Assembly (NCBI RefSeq): GCF_023205015.1
Contig: NZ_CP096258.1
Coordinates: 2,666,001 to 2,730,000 of the forward strand
Direction: 5' to 3'
Source of the DNA: Providencia rettgeri
GTDB taxonomy: Bacteria; Pseudomonadota; Gammaproteobacteria; Enterobacterales; Enterobacteriaceae
Length of the DNA: 64,000 nt
The notes beneath the pieces are model-generated. The model saw nothing but the letters and a program-made list of their open reading frames with translations, made no database searches and was not told where the DNA came from. The stretch's first letter is position 1; each line of letters starts with the position of its first letter. A program made the position numbers and the translations under genes. This document shows positions 8,134-17,038 of the stretch, one piece after another.

Positions 8134-10425
8134 ATGAACCAGAGTCTGTTAGTCACAAAGCGTGATGGACATAAAGAACGCATTGATCTCGATAAAATCC
8201 ACAAGGTAATCACCTGGGCTGCTGAAGGCCTAAGTAACGTATCCGTTTCTCAAGTGGAGTTACGTTCACAGATTCAGTTTTATGATGGGATCAGAACTTC
8301 TGACATTCACGAAACGATGATCAAAGCAGCAGCCGATTTAATTACGGGTGATACACCTGATTACCAATATCTCGCTGCTCGTCTTGCTATTTTTAACCTG
8401 CGCAAGAAAGCCTATGGTCAGTTTGAACCGCCTGCATTATACAAGCATGTTAAACACCTCGTTGAAATGGGGAAATATGACAAGCATTTGCTGGAAGACT
8501 ACTCTGAAGCAGAGTTCGAGCAAATGGATAGCTTTATAGACCATTGGCGTGATATGAATTTTTCCTATGCTGCGGTAAAACAGCTTGAAGGGAAATATTT
8601 GGTTCAAAACCGCGTTACCGGTGAAATCTATGAAAGCGCACAGTTTTTATACATTTTAGTCGCTGCTTGCCTGTTTTCACACTACCCAAAAGAGACGCGT
8701 CTTGATTATATTCGCCGTTTCTATGACGCAGTTTCAACATTCAAAATTTCATTACCTACGCCGATTATGGCGGGGGTACGTACTCCAACACGTCAATTCA
8801 GTTCTTGTGTACTGATTGAGTGTGGCGATAGCTTAGATTCTATCAATGCAACCTCAAGCGCAATTGTGAAATATGTCTCACAACGTGCAGGAATTGGGGT
8901 AAATGCGGGTCGCATTCGTGCATTAGGCAGCCCAATTCGTGGCGGTGAAGCGTTCCATACGGGTTGTATTCCGTTCTATAAGCATTTCCAAACTGCGGTT
9001 AAGTCCTGCTCGCAAGGTGGTGTTCGTGGTGGTGCAGCAACTTTGTTCTACCCGATTTGGCACCTTGAAGTCGAAAGCTTATTGGTACTGAAAAATAACC
9101 GTGGGGTTGAAGGTAACCGTGTTCGCCATATGGATTACGGTGTGCAACTAAATAAGTTAATGTACGAACGTTTGATTAAAAACCAAGACATTACATTATT
9201 CAGCCCTTCCGACGTTCCAGGTCTTTATGACGCCTTTTTCGCAGATCAAGACGAATTTGAACGTTTATATGTGAAATATGAAAAAGATGAAAATATTCGC
9301 AAATCGAGTGTTAAAGCAGTTGAGCTATTTTCATTAATGATGCAAGAGCGTGCGTCTACTGGCCGTATTTATATCCAAAACGTTGACCACTGTAATACAC
9401 ATAGCCCATTTGACCCACAGGTTGCCCCTGTTCGTCAGTCGAATTTATGTTTAGAAATTGCACTGCCAACTAAGCCATTAAATAATATTAATGACGAAAA
9501 CGGTGAAATTGCACTGTGTACGTTATCAGCGTTTAACTTAGGTGCGATTGATAGTCTTGATGAATTAGAAGAACTGGCAATATTAGCTGTTCGTGCACTT
9601 GATGCCCTGCTTGATTACCAAGATTACCCAATTATTGCGGCTAAACAAGGCTCAATGGGACGTCGTACACTCGGTATTGGTGTGATTAACTACGCTTATT
9701 ATCTCGCTAAGCACGGCGTTCGCTATTCCGATGGTAGCGCGAATAACTTAACGCACAAAACATTTGAAGCTATTCAATATTATCTATTGAAAGCCTCGAA
9801 TGAGTTAGCGAAAGAGCAAGGTGCGTGCCCATGGTTCAACGAAACAACCTATGCACAAGGCGTTTTACCTATCGATACTTATAAAAAAGAGCTCGATAAG
9901 TTAACGAATGAACCGTTACATTATGATTGGGAAGCGTTACGTCAAGAAATCAAACAACATGGTCTGCGTAACTCGACGCTGTCTGCATTGATGCCTTCAG
10001 AAACATCATCACAGATTTCTAACGCAACCAATGGTATTGAACCACCGCGTGGTTATATCAGTATTAAAGCCTCTAAAGATGGTATCTTGCGCCAAGTGGT
10101 GCCTGATTACGAAAATCTGAAAGGCGCTTATGAGCTGCTATGGCAAATGCCTTCAAATAGTGGCTATTTACAACTCGTTGGTATCATGCAGAAGTTTATC
10201 GACCAGTCGATTTCTGCTAACACAAACTATGACCCGACTCGTTTTGAGAGCGGCAAAGTGCCAATGAACCAATTGCTAAAAGATTTATTGCTCGCCTATA
10301 AGTTTGGTGTGAAAACACTTTACTACCATAACACCCGCGATGGCGCGGAAGATGTTCAAGGCGATCTGGAAGAAGTTGTTGAGTCAGCGGATTCCGATTG
10401 CGAAGGCGGCGCGTGTAAAATTTAA
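8134..10425 (+). CDS. nrdA: Ribonucleoside-diphosphate reductase 1, alpha subunit
   Basis: Large subunit of the class Ia reductase, which makes dNDPs from NDPs in the cytoplasm. The start chosen is the ATG at 8134 (MNQSLLVTKRDG), matching E. coli NrdA, with AAGG upstream. A GTG 12 bases earlier is open but not conserved. Redox-active Cys225 (FSSCVLIEC), the radical Cys in NLCLEIALP and the partner Cys in ALCTLSAFN are present, as is the C-terminal CEGGACKI thiol pair used for re-reduction. The N-terminal ATP-cone (about 1-95) carries the allosteric activity site. It forms an operon with nrdB (11-base gap) and yfaE. Confidence 0.98.
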   Translation: MNQSLLVTKRDGHKERIDLDKIHKVITWAAEGLSNVSVSQVELRSQIQFYDGIRTSDIHETMIKAAADLITGDTPDYQYLAARLAIFNLRKKAYGQFEPPALYKHVKHLVEMGKYDKHLLEDYSEAEFEQMDSFIDHWRDMNFSYAAVKQLEGKYLVQNRVTGEIYESAQFLYILVAACLFSHYPKETRLDYIRRFYDAVSTFKISLPTPIMAGVRTPTRQFSSCVLIECGDSLDSINATSSAIVKYVSQRAGIGVNAGRIRALGSPIRGGEAFHTGCIPFYKHFQTAVKSCSQGGVRGGAATLFYPIWHLEVESLLVLKNNRGVEGNRVRHMDYGVQLNKLMYERLIKNQDITLFSPSDVPGLYDAFFADQDEFERLYVKYEKDENIRKSSVKAVELFSLMMQERASTGRIYIQNVDHCNTHSPFDPQVAPVRQSNLCLEIALPTKPLNNINDENGEIALCTLSAFNLGAIDSLDELEELAILAVRALDALLDYQDYPIIAAKQGSMGRRTLGIGVINYAYYLAKHGVRYSDGSANNLTHKTFEAIQYYLLKASNELAKEQGACPWFNETTYAQGVLPIDTYKKELDKLTNEPLHYDWEALRQEIKQHGLRNSTLSALMPSETSSQISNATNGIEPPRGYISIKASKDGILRQVVPDYENLKGAYELLWQMPSNSGYLQLVGIMQKFIDQSISANTNYDPTRFESGKVPMNQLLKDLLLAYKFGVKTLYYHNTRDGAEDVQGDLEEVVESADSDCEGGACKI

Positions 10426-10436
10426 TAGGAATTGTT

Positions 10437-11573
10437 ATGTCACATACATACACAACGTTTTCACAGAAAAAGAATGACCAAATGCTGGAGCCGATGTTTT
10501 TCGGCCAACCCGTTAACGTGGCGCGTTATGATCAGCAAAAGTACCCTATTTTTGAAAAGTTGATTGAAAAACAACTGTCGTTTTTCTGGCGCCCTGAAGA
10601 AGTTGACGTGTCGCGCGACCGTATTGACTACAATGCGCTGCCAGATCACGAAAAACATATTTTTATCAGTAATCTGAAATACCAAACGCTGCTGGACTCT
10701 ATTCAGGGCCGCAGCCCTAACGTGGCATTATTGCCACTGATTTCGATTCCTGAACTGGAAACTTGGGTTGAAACGTGGGCATTTTCTGAAACTATCCACT
10801 CACGTTCGTATACACATATTATTCGTAATATCGTGAATGACCCTGCTATTATTTTTGACGATATTGTTGAAAATGAAGAAATTTTAAAACGTGCTAAAGA
10901 TATTTCAGGTTTTTACGATGATCTGATCGAAATGACCAACTACTATCATATGTTTGGTGAAGGCACGCATACTTGCAATGGCAAACAAGTTACTGTTTCT
11001 CTGCGTCAATTGAAGAAGCAACTGTACCTGTGCCTAATGAGCGTTAATGCGCTTGAAGCTATTCGCTTCTATGTTAGTTTTGCCTGTTCGTTTGCGTTTG
11101 CTGAACGCGAACTGATGGAAGGAAACGCGAAAATCATCAAGCTGATTGCGCGTGATGAAGCGTTGCACCTAACGGGTACTCAACACATGTTAAACCTGTT
11201 ACGCTCAGGGCAAGATGACCCAGAAATGGCCGAAATCGCAGCAGAGTGCGAGCAAGAATGTTATGACTTGTTCGTTCAAGCCGCAGAGCAAGAAAAAGAG
11301 TGGGCTGACTACCTATTCAGTGAAGGCTCTATGATTGGTTTAAATAAAGATATTTTATGCCAATATGTTGAATATATTACGAATATTCGCATGCAAGCCG
11401 TCGGTCTAAAATTGCCATTTGAAACGCGTTCAAACCCAATTCCATGGATCAACGCATGGTTGGTGTCTGATAACGTACAAGTTGCGCCTCAAGAGGTTGA
11501 AGTCAGTTCTTATTTAGTCGGCCAAATTGACTCTCAAGTCGATACCGACGATTTGAGCGACTTCGAACTATAA
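10437..11573 (+). CDS. nrdB: Ribonucleoside-diphosphate reductase 1, beta subunit
   Basis: 378-residue diiron-tyrosyl radical subunit that supplies the radical to NrdA. Ferritin-like fold: the iron ligands are visible in FSETIHSRSYTHIIRN and in ARDEALHLTGTQHM. The Tyr in SRSYTHI corresponds to the radical Tyr122 of E. coli. The C-terminal tail ending DDLSDFEL is the segment that docks on NrdA. AGGA precedes the ATG. It is followed two bases later by yfaE. Confidence 0.98.
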   Translation: MSHTYTTFSQKKNDQMLEPMFFGQPVNVARYDQQKYPIFEKLIEKQLSFFWRPEEVDVSRDRIDYNALPDHEKHIFISNLKYQTLLDSIQGRSPNVALLPLISIPELETWVETWAFSETIHSRSYTHIIRNIVNDPAIIFDDIVENEEILKRAKDISGFYDDLIEMTNYYHMFGEGTHTCNGKQVTVSLRQLKKQLYLCLMSVNALEAIRFYVSFACSFAFAERELMEGNAKIIKLIARDEALHLTGTQHMLNLLRSGQDDPEMAEIAAECEQECYDLFVQAAEQEKEWADYLFSEGSMIGLNKDILCQYVEYITNIRMQAVGLKLPFETRSNPIPWINAWLVSDNVQVAPQEVEVSSYLVGQIDSQVDTDDLSDFEL

Positions 11574-11575
11574 GC

Positions 11576-11839
11576 ATGGCTAGTCATAAAATCACCCTGC
11601 GGTTAACGCAGGGTGTTCAAATCCCCTTCCATACTGAAGTTCATTCGTGTTTGCTGGAAGCCTTAGAAGACAGCTGTATTCCTGTAGAATACCAATGCCG
11701 TGAAGGCTACTGCGGTTCATGCCGAGTGACATTATTGCAGGGGAAAGTAGGCTATAGACAAAAACCTATCGCATTTGTGCAGGACGGAGAAATCCTGCCT
11801 TGCTGCTGCCATCCGCTATCGGATATTGAAATCGGTTAA
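11576..11839 (+). CDS. yfaE: 2Fe-2S ferredoxin YfaE, diferric-tyrosyl radical maintenance
   Basis: 87-residue plant-type ferredoxin. The cluster Cys pattern is CREGYCGSC (about residues 41-49) plus a downstream Cys in LPCCCHP. In E. coli YfaE reduces the NrdB diiron site to rebuild the tyrosyl radical, and its location directly after nrdB (two-base gap) fits that role. The gene ends at a strong terminator that closes the nrdAB-yfaE operon. Confidence 0.93.
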   Translation: MASHKITLRLTQGVQIPFHTEVHSCLLEALEDSCIPVEYQCREGYCGSCRVTLLQGKVGYRQKPIAFVQDGEILPCCCHPLSDIEIG

Positions 11840-11849
11840 TTTAAAATAG

Positions 11850-11893
11850 GTGATTGCACAGCGGCCTATCCGTTACTGTGCAATCACTTTTTA
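11850..11893 (+). terminator. Intrinsic terminator of nrdAB-yfaE
   Basis: Perfect 12-bp stem GTGATTGCACAG / CTGTGCAATCAC with a 14-base loop, followed by TTTTTATTT. It lies 11 bases after the yfaE stop, facing the end of dcuB. Confidence 0.9.
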
Positions 11894-11910
11894 TTTACTT
11901 AATTTATTGG

Positions 11911-13251
11911 TTATAAATAACCATATAAACCAGCGAATACCCAGCCAAACACACAAGATACACCCACCCCAATTAACCCCGGTAAAATGAAGCTGTGGTT
12001 GATAACAAATTTACCAATACGCGTTGTTCCAGAACGGTCAAACTGAATTGCCGCAAGGTCACTAGGGTAAGTTGGTAAAATGTAATATCCATAACACGCA
12101 GGTGCGGAAGCGATAATATAAGCCGGGTCAACACCAATGCCTAGTGCAATTGGTACTACAGCAGCCAAAGCAGCTGCTTGTGAGTTAACAAACTTAGAGA
12201 CTAATAATAAGATAACGGCATAAGCCCAAGGGAAATCTTTCACTAAAGCACCCAATGTGCCTTTGATTTCATCCATGTGGGCACCGAACATGGTTTCCGC
12301 CATCCAAGCAATACCATATACGGCGACAATCGCTATCATCCCGGAACGGAATACTTCATTCTTTGAAATTTGCCCCGGATTAGTCTTACAAATAATGATT
12401 ATCAGCGCACCCGCTAATAACATAAACATCTGAATGACTAAAACCATCGATAACGGCTTACCATTAACTAGAGGTCTTAGCTCTGAGAATGCACCAAGTA
12501 GTGCCACAACAGCGATAGAGGCTAAAAAAATCCACATCGCGACCCAGTTAATTTTTGGCAATTTTGTATTTAGCAGTGTCACACTGTCACCATAAACATA
12601 ATCATGGTTTTCAGGCACTGAGATAAACTCTTGGAATACAGGGTCTTTATCGAGATCTTTACCTCTAAACCAACTGAAAATACCAATGGCAAGAATACCA
12701 ATTAATGTTGACGGGATAGTAATTGCTAACAAATCAAGGAATTCAAGTGATTGGCCATTGATTGTAACACCGTTTAGCATTGCCACTAATGAAACAACGG
12801 CCACTGAAACTGGACTGGCGATAATCCCCATTTGTGCGCCAATACTACTCGCCGCCATCGGCCTTTCAGGACGAATATTATTTTTAATCGCCGCATCATA
12901 GATGATAGGTAAAATGGTATACACCACATGCCCTGTACCACACAAAATGGTTAAGATACAGGTCACAAAAGGTGCCACAATAGAAATGTACTTAGGGTTT
13001 TTCCGCAGTAGTCGTTCTGCAATTTGCAGCATGACATCCAAACCGCCTGATGCTTGTAGCGTCGCTGATGCGGCAACAACAGCAATGATAACAAGCATAA
13101 CATCAACAGGCGGTTTTCCAGGCGGTAAACCAAATCCAAAAACTAAAATAACGAGACCAACACCACCTAGTAGCCCGAGTGCCATTCCCCCTTTTTTTGC
13201 CCCATAGAATAAGCAAACAAGGATAATGGCGAGTTGAATCATAAAGTCCAT
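11911..13251 (-). CDS. dcuB: Anaerobic C4-dicarboxylate antiporter DcuB
   Basis: Inner-membrane fumarate/succinate antiporter of the DcuA/DcuB family, used in anaerobic fumarate respiration. The start chosen is the ATG at 13251 (MDFMIQLAI), with AAGGATGGA upstream. This gives 446 residues, the exact length of E. coli DcuB; an extension to 13302 lacks conservation. Nearly all segments match DcuB rather than DcuA, for example PPVDVMLVIIAVVAASATLQ and GTGHVVYTILPIIYDAAI. About 10-12 hydrophobic helices are visible. It is convergent with yfaE and divergent from tyrP. DcuS/DcuR control is expected from the family, but no clear FNR or DcuR site could be picked out. Confidence 0.95.
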   Translation of the reverse strand: MDFMIQLAIILVCLFYGAKKGGMALGLLGGVGLVILVFGFGLPPGKPPVDVMLVIIAVVAASATLQASGGLDVMLQIAERLLRKNPKYISIVAPFVTCILTILCGTGHVVYTILPIIYDAAIKNNIRPERPMAASSIGAQMGIIASPVSVAVVSLVAMLNGVTINGQSLEFLDLLAITIPSTLIGILAIGIFSWFRGKDLDKDPVFQEFISVPENHDYVYGDSVTLLNTKLPKINWVAMWIFLASIAVVALLGAFSELRPLVNGKPLSMVLVIQMFMLLAGALIIIICKTNPGQISKNEVFRSGMIAIVAVYGIAWMAETMFGAHMDEIKGTLGALVKDFPWAYAVILLLVSKFVNSQAAALAAVVPIALGIGVDPAYIIASAPACYGYYILPTYPSDLAAIQFDRSGTTRIGKFVINHSFILPGLIGVGVSCVFGWVFAGLYGYL

Positions 13252-13564
13252 AGTTCCATCCTTTATATATATGTTTACATATATTATCGGGATGATTTTC
13301 AAGCATTAATTTGATTTATGATAACTTCAAAATCAATTTAGTTTTATTTTTTATGCTTTTATTTTGACCTCATCACATAATTTATATTAAGTAACTGACA
13401 TACTATTCAGTTACCCACCACCTTCATAAAAATCAATCAATTATCACACCATTTTTAACAATTCACTCCATTTAAATTTACCTTTAGTTACTTTAAACCA
13501 TCATTTTTTCTTTACTTTATTAACGTACTTATTGCCTTTCATTTCCTACCTACGTGATCAATTG
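13252..13564. other. AT-rich dcuB-tyrP divergent spacer
   Basis: Very AT-rich DNA upstream of dcuB. It must hold the dcuB promoter, but no convincing FNR, CRP or sigma-70 match was found by eye, and no gene is visible. Confidence 0.5.
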
Positions 13565-13605
13565 TGTAAATAAAAGATTACACCCCCTGTAATTTACATT
13601 TGACA
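13565..13605 (+). promoter_or_regulatory. Two TyrR boxes controlling tyrP
   Basis: Box 1, TGTAAA-N6-ATTACA (13565-13582), differs from the consensus TGTAAA-N6-TTTACA at one position. Box 2, TGTAAT-N6-TTGACA (13588-13605), is weaker, and its right half is also the promoter -35. Centres are 23 bp apart. This strong-plus-weak adjacent pair is the architecture known for E. coli tyrP: repression with tyrosine, activation with phenylalanine. Confidence 0.8.
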
Positions 13606-13628
13606 GCGAACTTGCGATCGCATAATCT
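13600..13628 (+). promoter_or_regulatory. tyrP promoter
   Basis: Perfect -35 TTGACA (13600-13605), a 17-bp spacer, and -10 TAATCT (13623-13628). The -35 lies inside the weak TyrR box, so TyrR bound there would block RNA polymerase. Confidence 0.75.
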
Positions 13629-13668
13629 GCATCACTTGTTAATTATTCAAATTCAATTAGAGGAACTT

Positions 13669-14877
13669 GTGAAGAATCGTACGCTTGGCAGTGTGTTAAT
13701 CGTTGCAGGGACAACAATAGGTGCAGGGATGTTGGCAATGCCACTTGCCGCTGCGGGAGTCGGTTTCACAAGCATCGTTTTCTTGCTTGTTGGATTATGG
13801 ATGTTAATGAGTTATACCTCATTACTATTAGTCGAGGTATATCAACATAACCCCGCAAATATGGGTTTAGGCTCTGTTGCTAAAAAATATCTTGGTCCTG
13901 TTGGACAGATAGTGACCGGACTGAGTATGCTGCTATTAATGTACGCGTTAACAACCGCTTATATCGGTGGCGCGGGCGTATTAATTTCAGATAGCCTATC
14001 CTCATGGTGGGGAATTAAAATTTCAACCGATACTGCTATTATTGCATTTACTATTATTGGCGGTTCAATTGTCTGTATTGGTACGCATTCAGTCGATTTT
14101 ATTAATCGAATTTTGTTCACGGCAAAAACAATTTTTTTAGTGATTATGTTAGTTGTGATGATGCCGCATGCTGAAGCCGTGAACCTAAGCACGATGCCAA
14201 TTGAAAAAGGCCTTATCCTAGCTGCCGTTCCCGTTATTTTTACTTCTTTTGGCTTTCATGGCAGCGTGCCTAGTTTAGTTAACTATATGAATGGGGATGT
14301 GCGCAAATTACGCATGATTTTCATTACCGGAAGTGCGATCCCTCTTGTTGCTTATATTCTATGGCAAGTTGCAACGTTGGGCTCTATTCCATCACATACA
14401 TTTATGGGGATCCTCGCTCAGGAATCCGGCCTTAATGGGTTACTCACAGCCATTCGGGATGTTGTCGCTACGCCCCGAGTCAATATTGCCGTTAGCTTGT
14501 TTATGGATTTAGCGTTAGCCACATCCTTCTTAGGTGTTGCATTGGGTTTATTTGATTACCTCGCTGATTTATTCAAACGGAGCAATCATTTTATCGGTCG
14601 TGTTCAAACCGGTTTATTAACCTTTGTTCCACCATTATTAGCCGCCCTATTTTTCAGTAGTTTCGTACAAGCATTAACGTATGCCGCTGTTGCACTCTCG
14701 GTCTTAGCACTGATTATTCCTGCACTACTAACATTACGTGTGCGTAAATTAGAAACTCAAGGTGCGTATCAAGTTAAAGGCGGTACACCTATTTTAGCCC
14801 TAGTGTTGGTATGTGGTATCGCTGTAATTGCTATCCAATTTTCGATTGTTGCCGGTTTTTTACCAAACGTTGGTTAA
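13669..14877 (+). CDS. tyrP: Tyrosine-specific transporter TyrP
   Basis: 403-residue inner-membrane proton symporter of the HAAAP family. The start is the GTG at 13669 (VKNRTLGSVLIVAGTTIGAG), matching the E. coli TyrP N-terminus, with AGAGGAAC seven bases upstream. A longer open frame to 13600 overlaps the promoter and is not coding. About 11 hydrophobic helices are visible, and TTIGAGMLAMPLA is the family signature. TyrR boxes upstream support TyrP over the paralogues Mtr or TnaB. Confidence 0.93.
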   Translation: MKNRTLGSVLIVAGTTIGAGMLAMPLAAAGVGFTSIVFLLVGLWMLMSYTSLLLVEVYQHNPANMGLGSVAKKYLGPVGQIVTGLSMLLLMYALTTAYIGGAGVLISDSLSSWWGIKISTDTAIIAFTIIGGSIVCIGTHSVDFINRILFTAKTIFLVIMLVVMMPHAEAVNLSTMPIEKGLILAAVPVIFTSFGFHGSVPSLVNYMNGDVRKLRMIFITGSAIPLVAYILWQVATLGSIPSHTFMGILAQESGLNGLLTAIRDVVATPRVNIAVSLFMDLALATSFLGVALGLFDYLADLFKRSNHFIGRVQTGLLTFVPPLLAALFFSSFVQALTYAAVALSVLALIIPALLTLRVRKLETQGAYQVKGGTPILALVLVCGIAVIAIQFSIVAGFLPNVG

Positions 14878-14903
14878 ATATCCTCCATATTACGTATATT
14901 ACC

Positions 14904-14941
14904 AGCCTCCAAGCGTTGATTTATCAAGATTGGAGGCTTTA
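14904..14941 (+). terminator. Intrinsic terminator of tyrP
   Basis: Nine-base stem AGCCTCCAA / TTGGAGGCT with an inner loop, followed by TTT. It starts 27 bases after the tyrP stop. Confidence 0.75.
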
Positions 14942-15836
14942 CCCCCTTGAAAATTAAATTAATTATCTAAACTTAACCTATTATTCATCACACTTAAAAA
15001 ACTTCGTTCCGTTATTTCGATATTTATCAGAAAATAATTCTGAAAAGACAACCTAGTCATTTTACCGTATCTTCGCCATATTGCGGTCTTCATGAGGCGA
15101 ATTAGGTGAAGAAAAAACAAGTATCCAACATTCATGATGCGGCTTTTAAAGGCATCATGACGAATATCGAAAATGCACGAGATTTTTTTGATATCTATTT
15201 GCCTGCACAAATAAAATCATTGTGTGACTTCAATACGTTATCACTTACAAATGCCTCATTTATTGATGAGCAACTCCGCTCGCGATTATCAGATGTGTTA
15301 TATTCAGTAGAAACAACACAAGGAAAAGGATACCTTTATCTTTTAGTTGAACACCAATCAACGCCTGATAAACTGATGGCATGGCGTCTGATGCATTATG
15401 CTTTTTTAGCCATGAATCAGCATATGCAACAAGGAAATAAGAAATTGCCCCTGTCGTCCCTATCCTTTTCTACCATGGCGGTCGTTCGCCTTATCCTTAT
15501 AGCCAACTTTGGACTGACTGTTTCCCTTTCCCTGATATCGCTAATAATCTTTACACTCAACCATTTCCATTAGTCGATATAACTATCATAGATGATAATG
15601 AATTAGTTAATCATCGAAAGATTGCAATAATGGAATTAGCAATGAAACATAAGCACTTACGGGATGAATTTCAGCAGGTGCTCCCGCTCTTGGCGCAAGC
15701 ACTCAATAAACACTATAATAACGATAATGACATCATTACTATTATCAATTATCTGTTCATTGCTTTGGATTCTGCTAATTTCGAACATATCATTCAAGCA
15801 TTGAGCGAAAAAACAGAAAAACATAAGGGAGCTATT

Positions 15837-16058
15837 ATGAATATCGCACTGCGTTTACAGAACAAAGGCAGAATCGAAGGTCGCCAAGAAGGCAGAGTGG
15901 AAGGCCGCCAAGAAGGCAGAGTGGAAGGCCGCCAAGAAGCCCAAATAACAATGGCACGCCACCTTCTTAAGAATGGTATTAGTCTGGATATTATCGTTGA
16001 ATGCACTGGACTAAGCCGCGAAACACTCATGTCTTTAAGTAAAACTAAACAAGGTTAG
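15837..16058 (+). CDS. Candidate internally initiated short Rpn protein (RpnS-like)
   Basis: Inside the Rpn gene an ATG at 15837 is preceded by AAGGGAG (15825-15831) with a 5-base spacing, a better ribosome site than many true starts here. It would give a 73-residue protein (MNIALRLQNKGRIEGRQ...) made of the GR[I/V]EGRQE repeats and the C-terminal helices. In E. coli, Rpn genes encode a short C-terminal protein from an internal start that inhibits the full-length nuclease. This match of position and site suggests the same here. It lies downstream of the frameshift, so it would still be made. Translation is inferred, not shown. Confidence 0.45.
   Translation: MNIALRLQNKGRIEGRQEGRVEGRQEGRVEGRQEAQITMARHLLKNGISLDIIVECTGLSRETLMSLSKTKQG
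15867..15938 (+). repeat. Three 24-bp tandem repeats in the Rpn gene
   Basis: Units at 15867-15890, 15891-15914 and 15915-15938. The last two are identical and the first differs at a few positions. Each encodes eight residues, GR[I/V]EGRQE. Repeat number varies among Rpn homologues and would change the protein in-frame. Confidence 0.9.
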
Positions 16059-16161
16059 TTTCTGGTGGATACCTCTTTGAGTTATTTCCTATTGAGCTAA
16101 AGGTATCACAGCCAGCTCCTAGCCATGTCACGACTAGGAACTGTAAATATATTACAACGAA

Positions 16162-16704
16162 TTAGAAAGATAGCCCTGCACCAACATACCAACCATCGGC
16201 AAGCTTGTCGCTACTCTTACCATGCGTCCCTTTCATTTCGATCAAGCGATATCCTGCATCAATAGATAATGGCTTGAATACCGTATAGCGCGCACCAGCT
16301 TTAGCTTCGACATACGATTTGCTGCCTGAAGTCAGTTGCTCTGGAGCACCGTAAGCTTCACCGTAAATGTTCAGTGAAGGCAGTGCCTGCCAATTTAATC
16401 CACCACCTACAGCTAATGCAGAACCACTACTATTATGATCAGGTGATAAATATAACCCCTTACCACCAACGAATGCAGAGAAAGGCCCAACAGGTAAGCC
16501 AAATGTGGCACCAATACTTCCCGTTTGTCCATCATGATCACTGCGAGCCCAAGAACCATTAAATGCTAACCCTGCATTTTGGTTACCTAACCCTGCTGAC
16601 AGCTCAGTATAATGTTCCCCCGCTTGTGCGCTGACTGAAACTGCATGTGCGGTTCCAACGAATAATGGTGACATCGCAGCTGCCAATAATAATAATTTAC
16701 GCAT
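16162..16704 (-). CDS. yfaZ: YfaZ-family outer membrane protein
   Basis: 180-residue precursor with a clear Sec signal peptide (MRKLLLLAAAMSPLFVGTAHA, cleavage after AHA at ~21). The rest alternates short polar turns with amphipathic strands and ends in Phe (VGAGLSF), as outer-membrane beta-barrels do. Sequence and position resemble YfaZ, which in E. coli also sits between the nrd region and the men cluster. Function is unknown in the family. It appears monocistronic, with upstream neighbours on the other strand. Confidence 0.8.
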   Translation of the reverse strand: MRKLLLLAAAMSPLFVGTAHAVSVSAQAGEHYTELSAGLGNQNAGLAFNGSWARSDHDGQTGSIGATFGLPVGPFSAFVGGKGLYLSPDHNSSGSALAVGGGLNWQALPSLNIYGEAYGAPEQLTSGSKSYVEAKAGARYTVFKPLSIDAGYRLIEMKGTHGKSSDKLADGWYVGAGLSF

Positions 16705-17038
16705 TGTTTCATCCTCTTGATATTATTACCTATAGATATTACGCGAATCCTACCCTATTTTCAGCCAATCTTACTTAGATTTACGCTATAGCCTCTATAA
16801 AAGCTTGCTTTATTCATTACAAAATTTCACGCATAAAAACATTCAGTGCAAAAAAACACGATAAATACATGTTTTTCGCCTGTAATCACAGTAATTGGTT
16901 ATATTTATTAGATAATTAATTCCATAATAACTATACTGAATTATAAGTTCATTATATTGAGTTTTTTATTTTCTTACAAAAGATTAACTTATTAGTTAGG
17001 TTTGTGTAGTCATTTAATCCAACCAAAGGAGCATTGTG
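16705..17038. other. yfaZ-katA divergent intergenic region
   Basis: 334 bp of AT-rich DNA holding both promoters. No coding frame, RNA gene or recognisable operator was seen. Only the katA ribosome site (AAGGAG, 17026-17031) is clear. Confidence 0.5.

Larger units (their letters stand above)
15106..16058 (+). pseudogene. Rpn-family (YhgA-like) PD-(D/E)XK nuclease, frameshifted
   Basis: The first part (GTG start at 15106, GAGG 8 bases upstream) encodes the typical Rpn N-terminus: HDAAFKGIM, DFFDIYLP, LLVEHQSTPDKLM with the nuclease E-x-Q core. After KKLP (~15448) the frame is lost. The expected PVVPILFYHGGRSPYPYSQLW continues in another frame through to 16058. One missing C in the short C-run at ~15446-15450 would restore a ~318-residue protein of family length. 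The C-terminal part has three copies of an 8-residue GR[I/V]EGRQE repeat and a helical tail. Rpn proteins are recombination-promoting nucleases or toxins with roles in anti-phage defence. A sequencing error in the C-run cannot be excluded. Confidence 0.85.

Noticed and set aside
13252..13564. FNR or CRP site for dcuB
   Set aside because: Several TTGAT and ATCAA half-sites occur, but none in the right pairing and spacing.
15867..15938. Possible CRISPR-like repeats
   Set aside because: The three 24-bp units are directly adjacent with no spacers and encode an in-frame peptide repeat.
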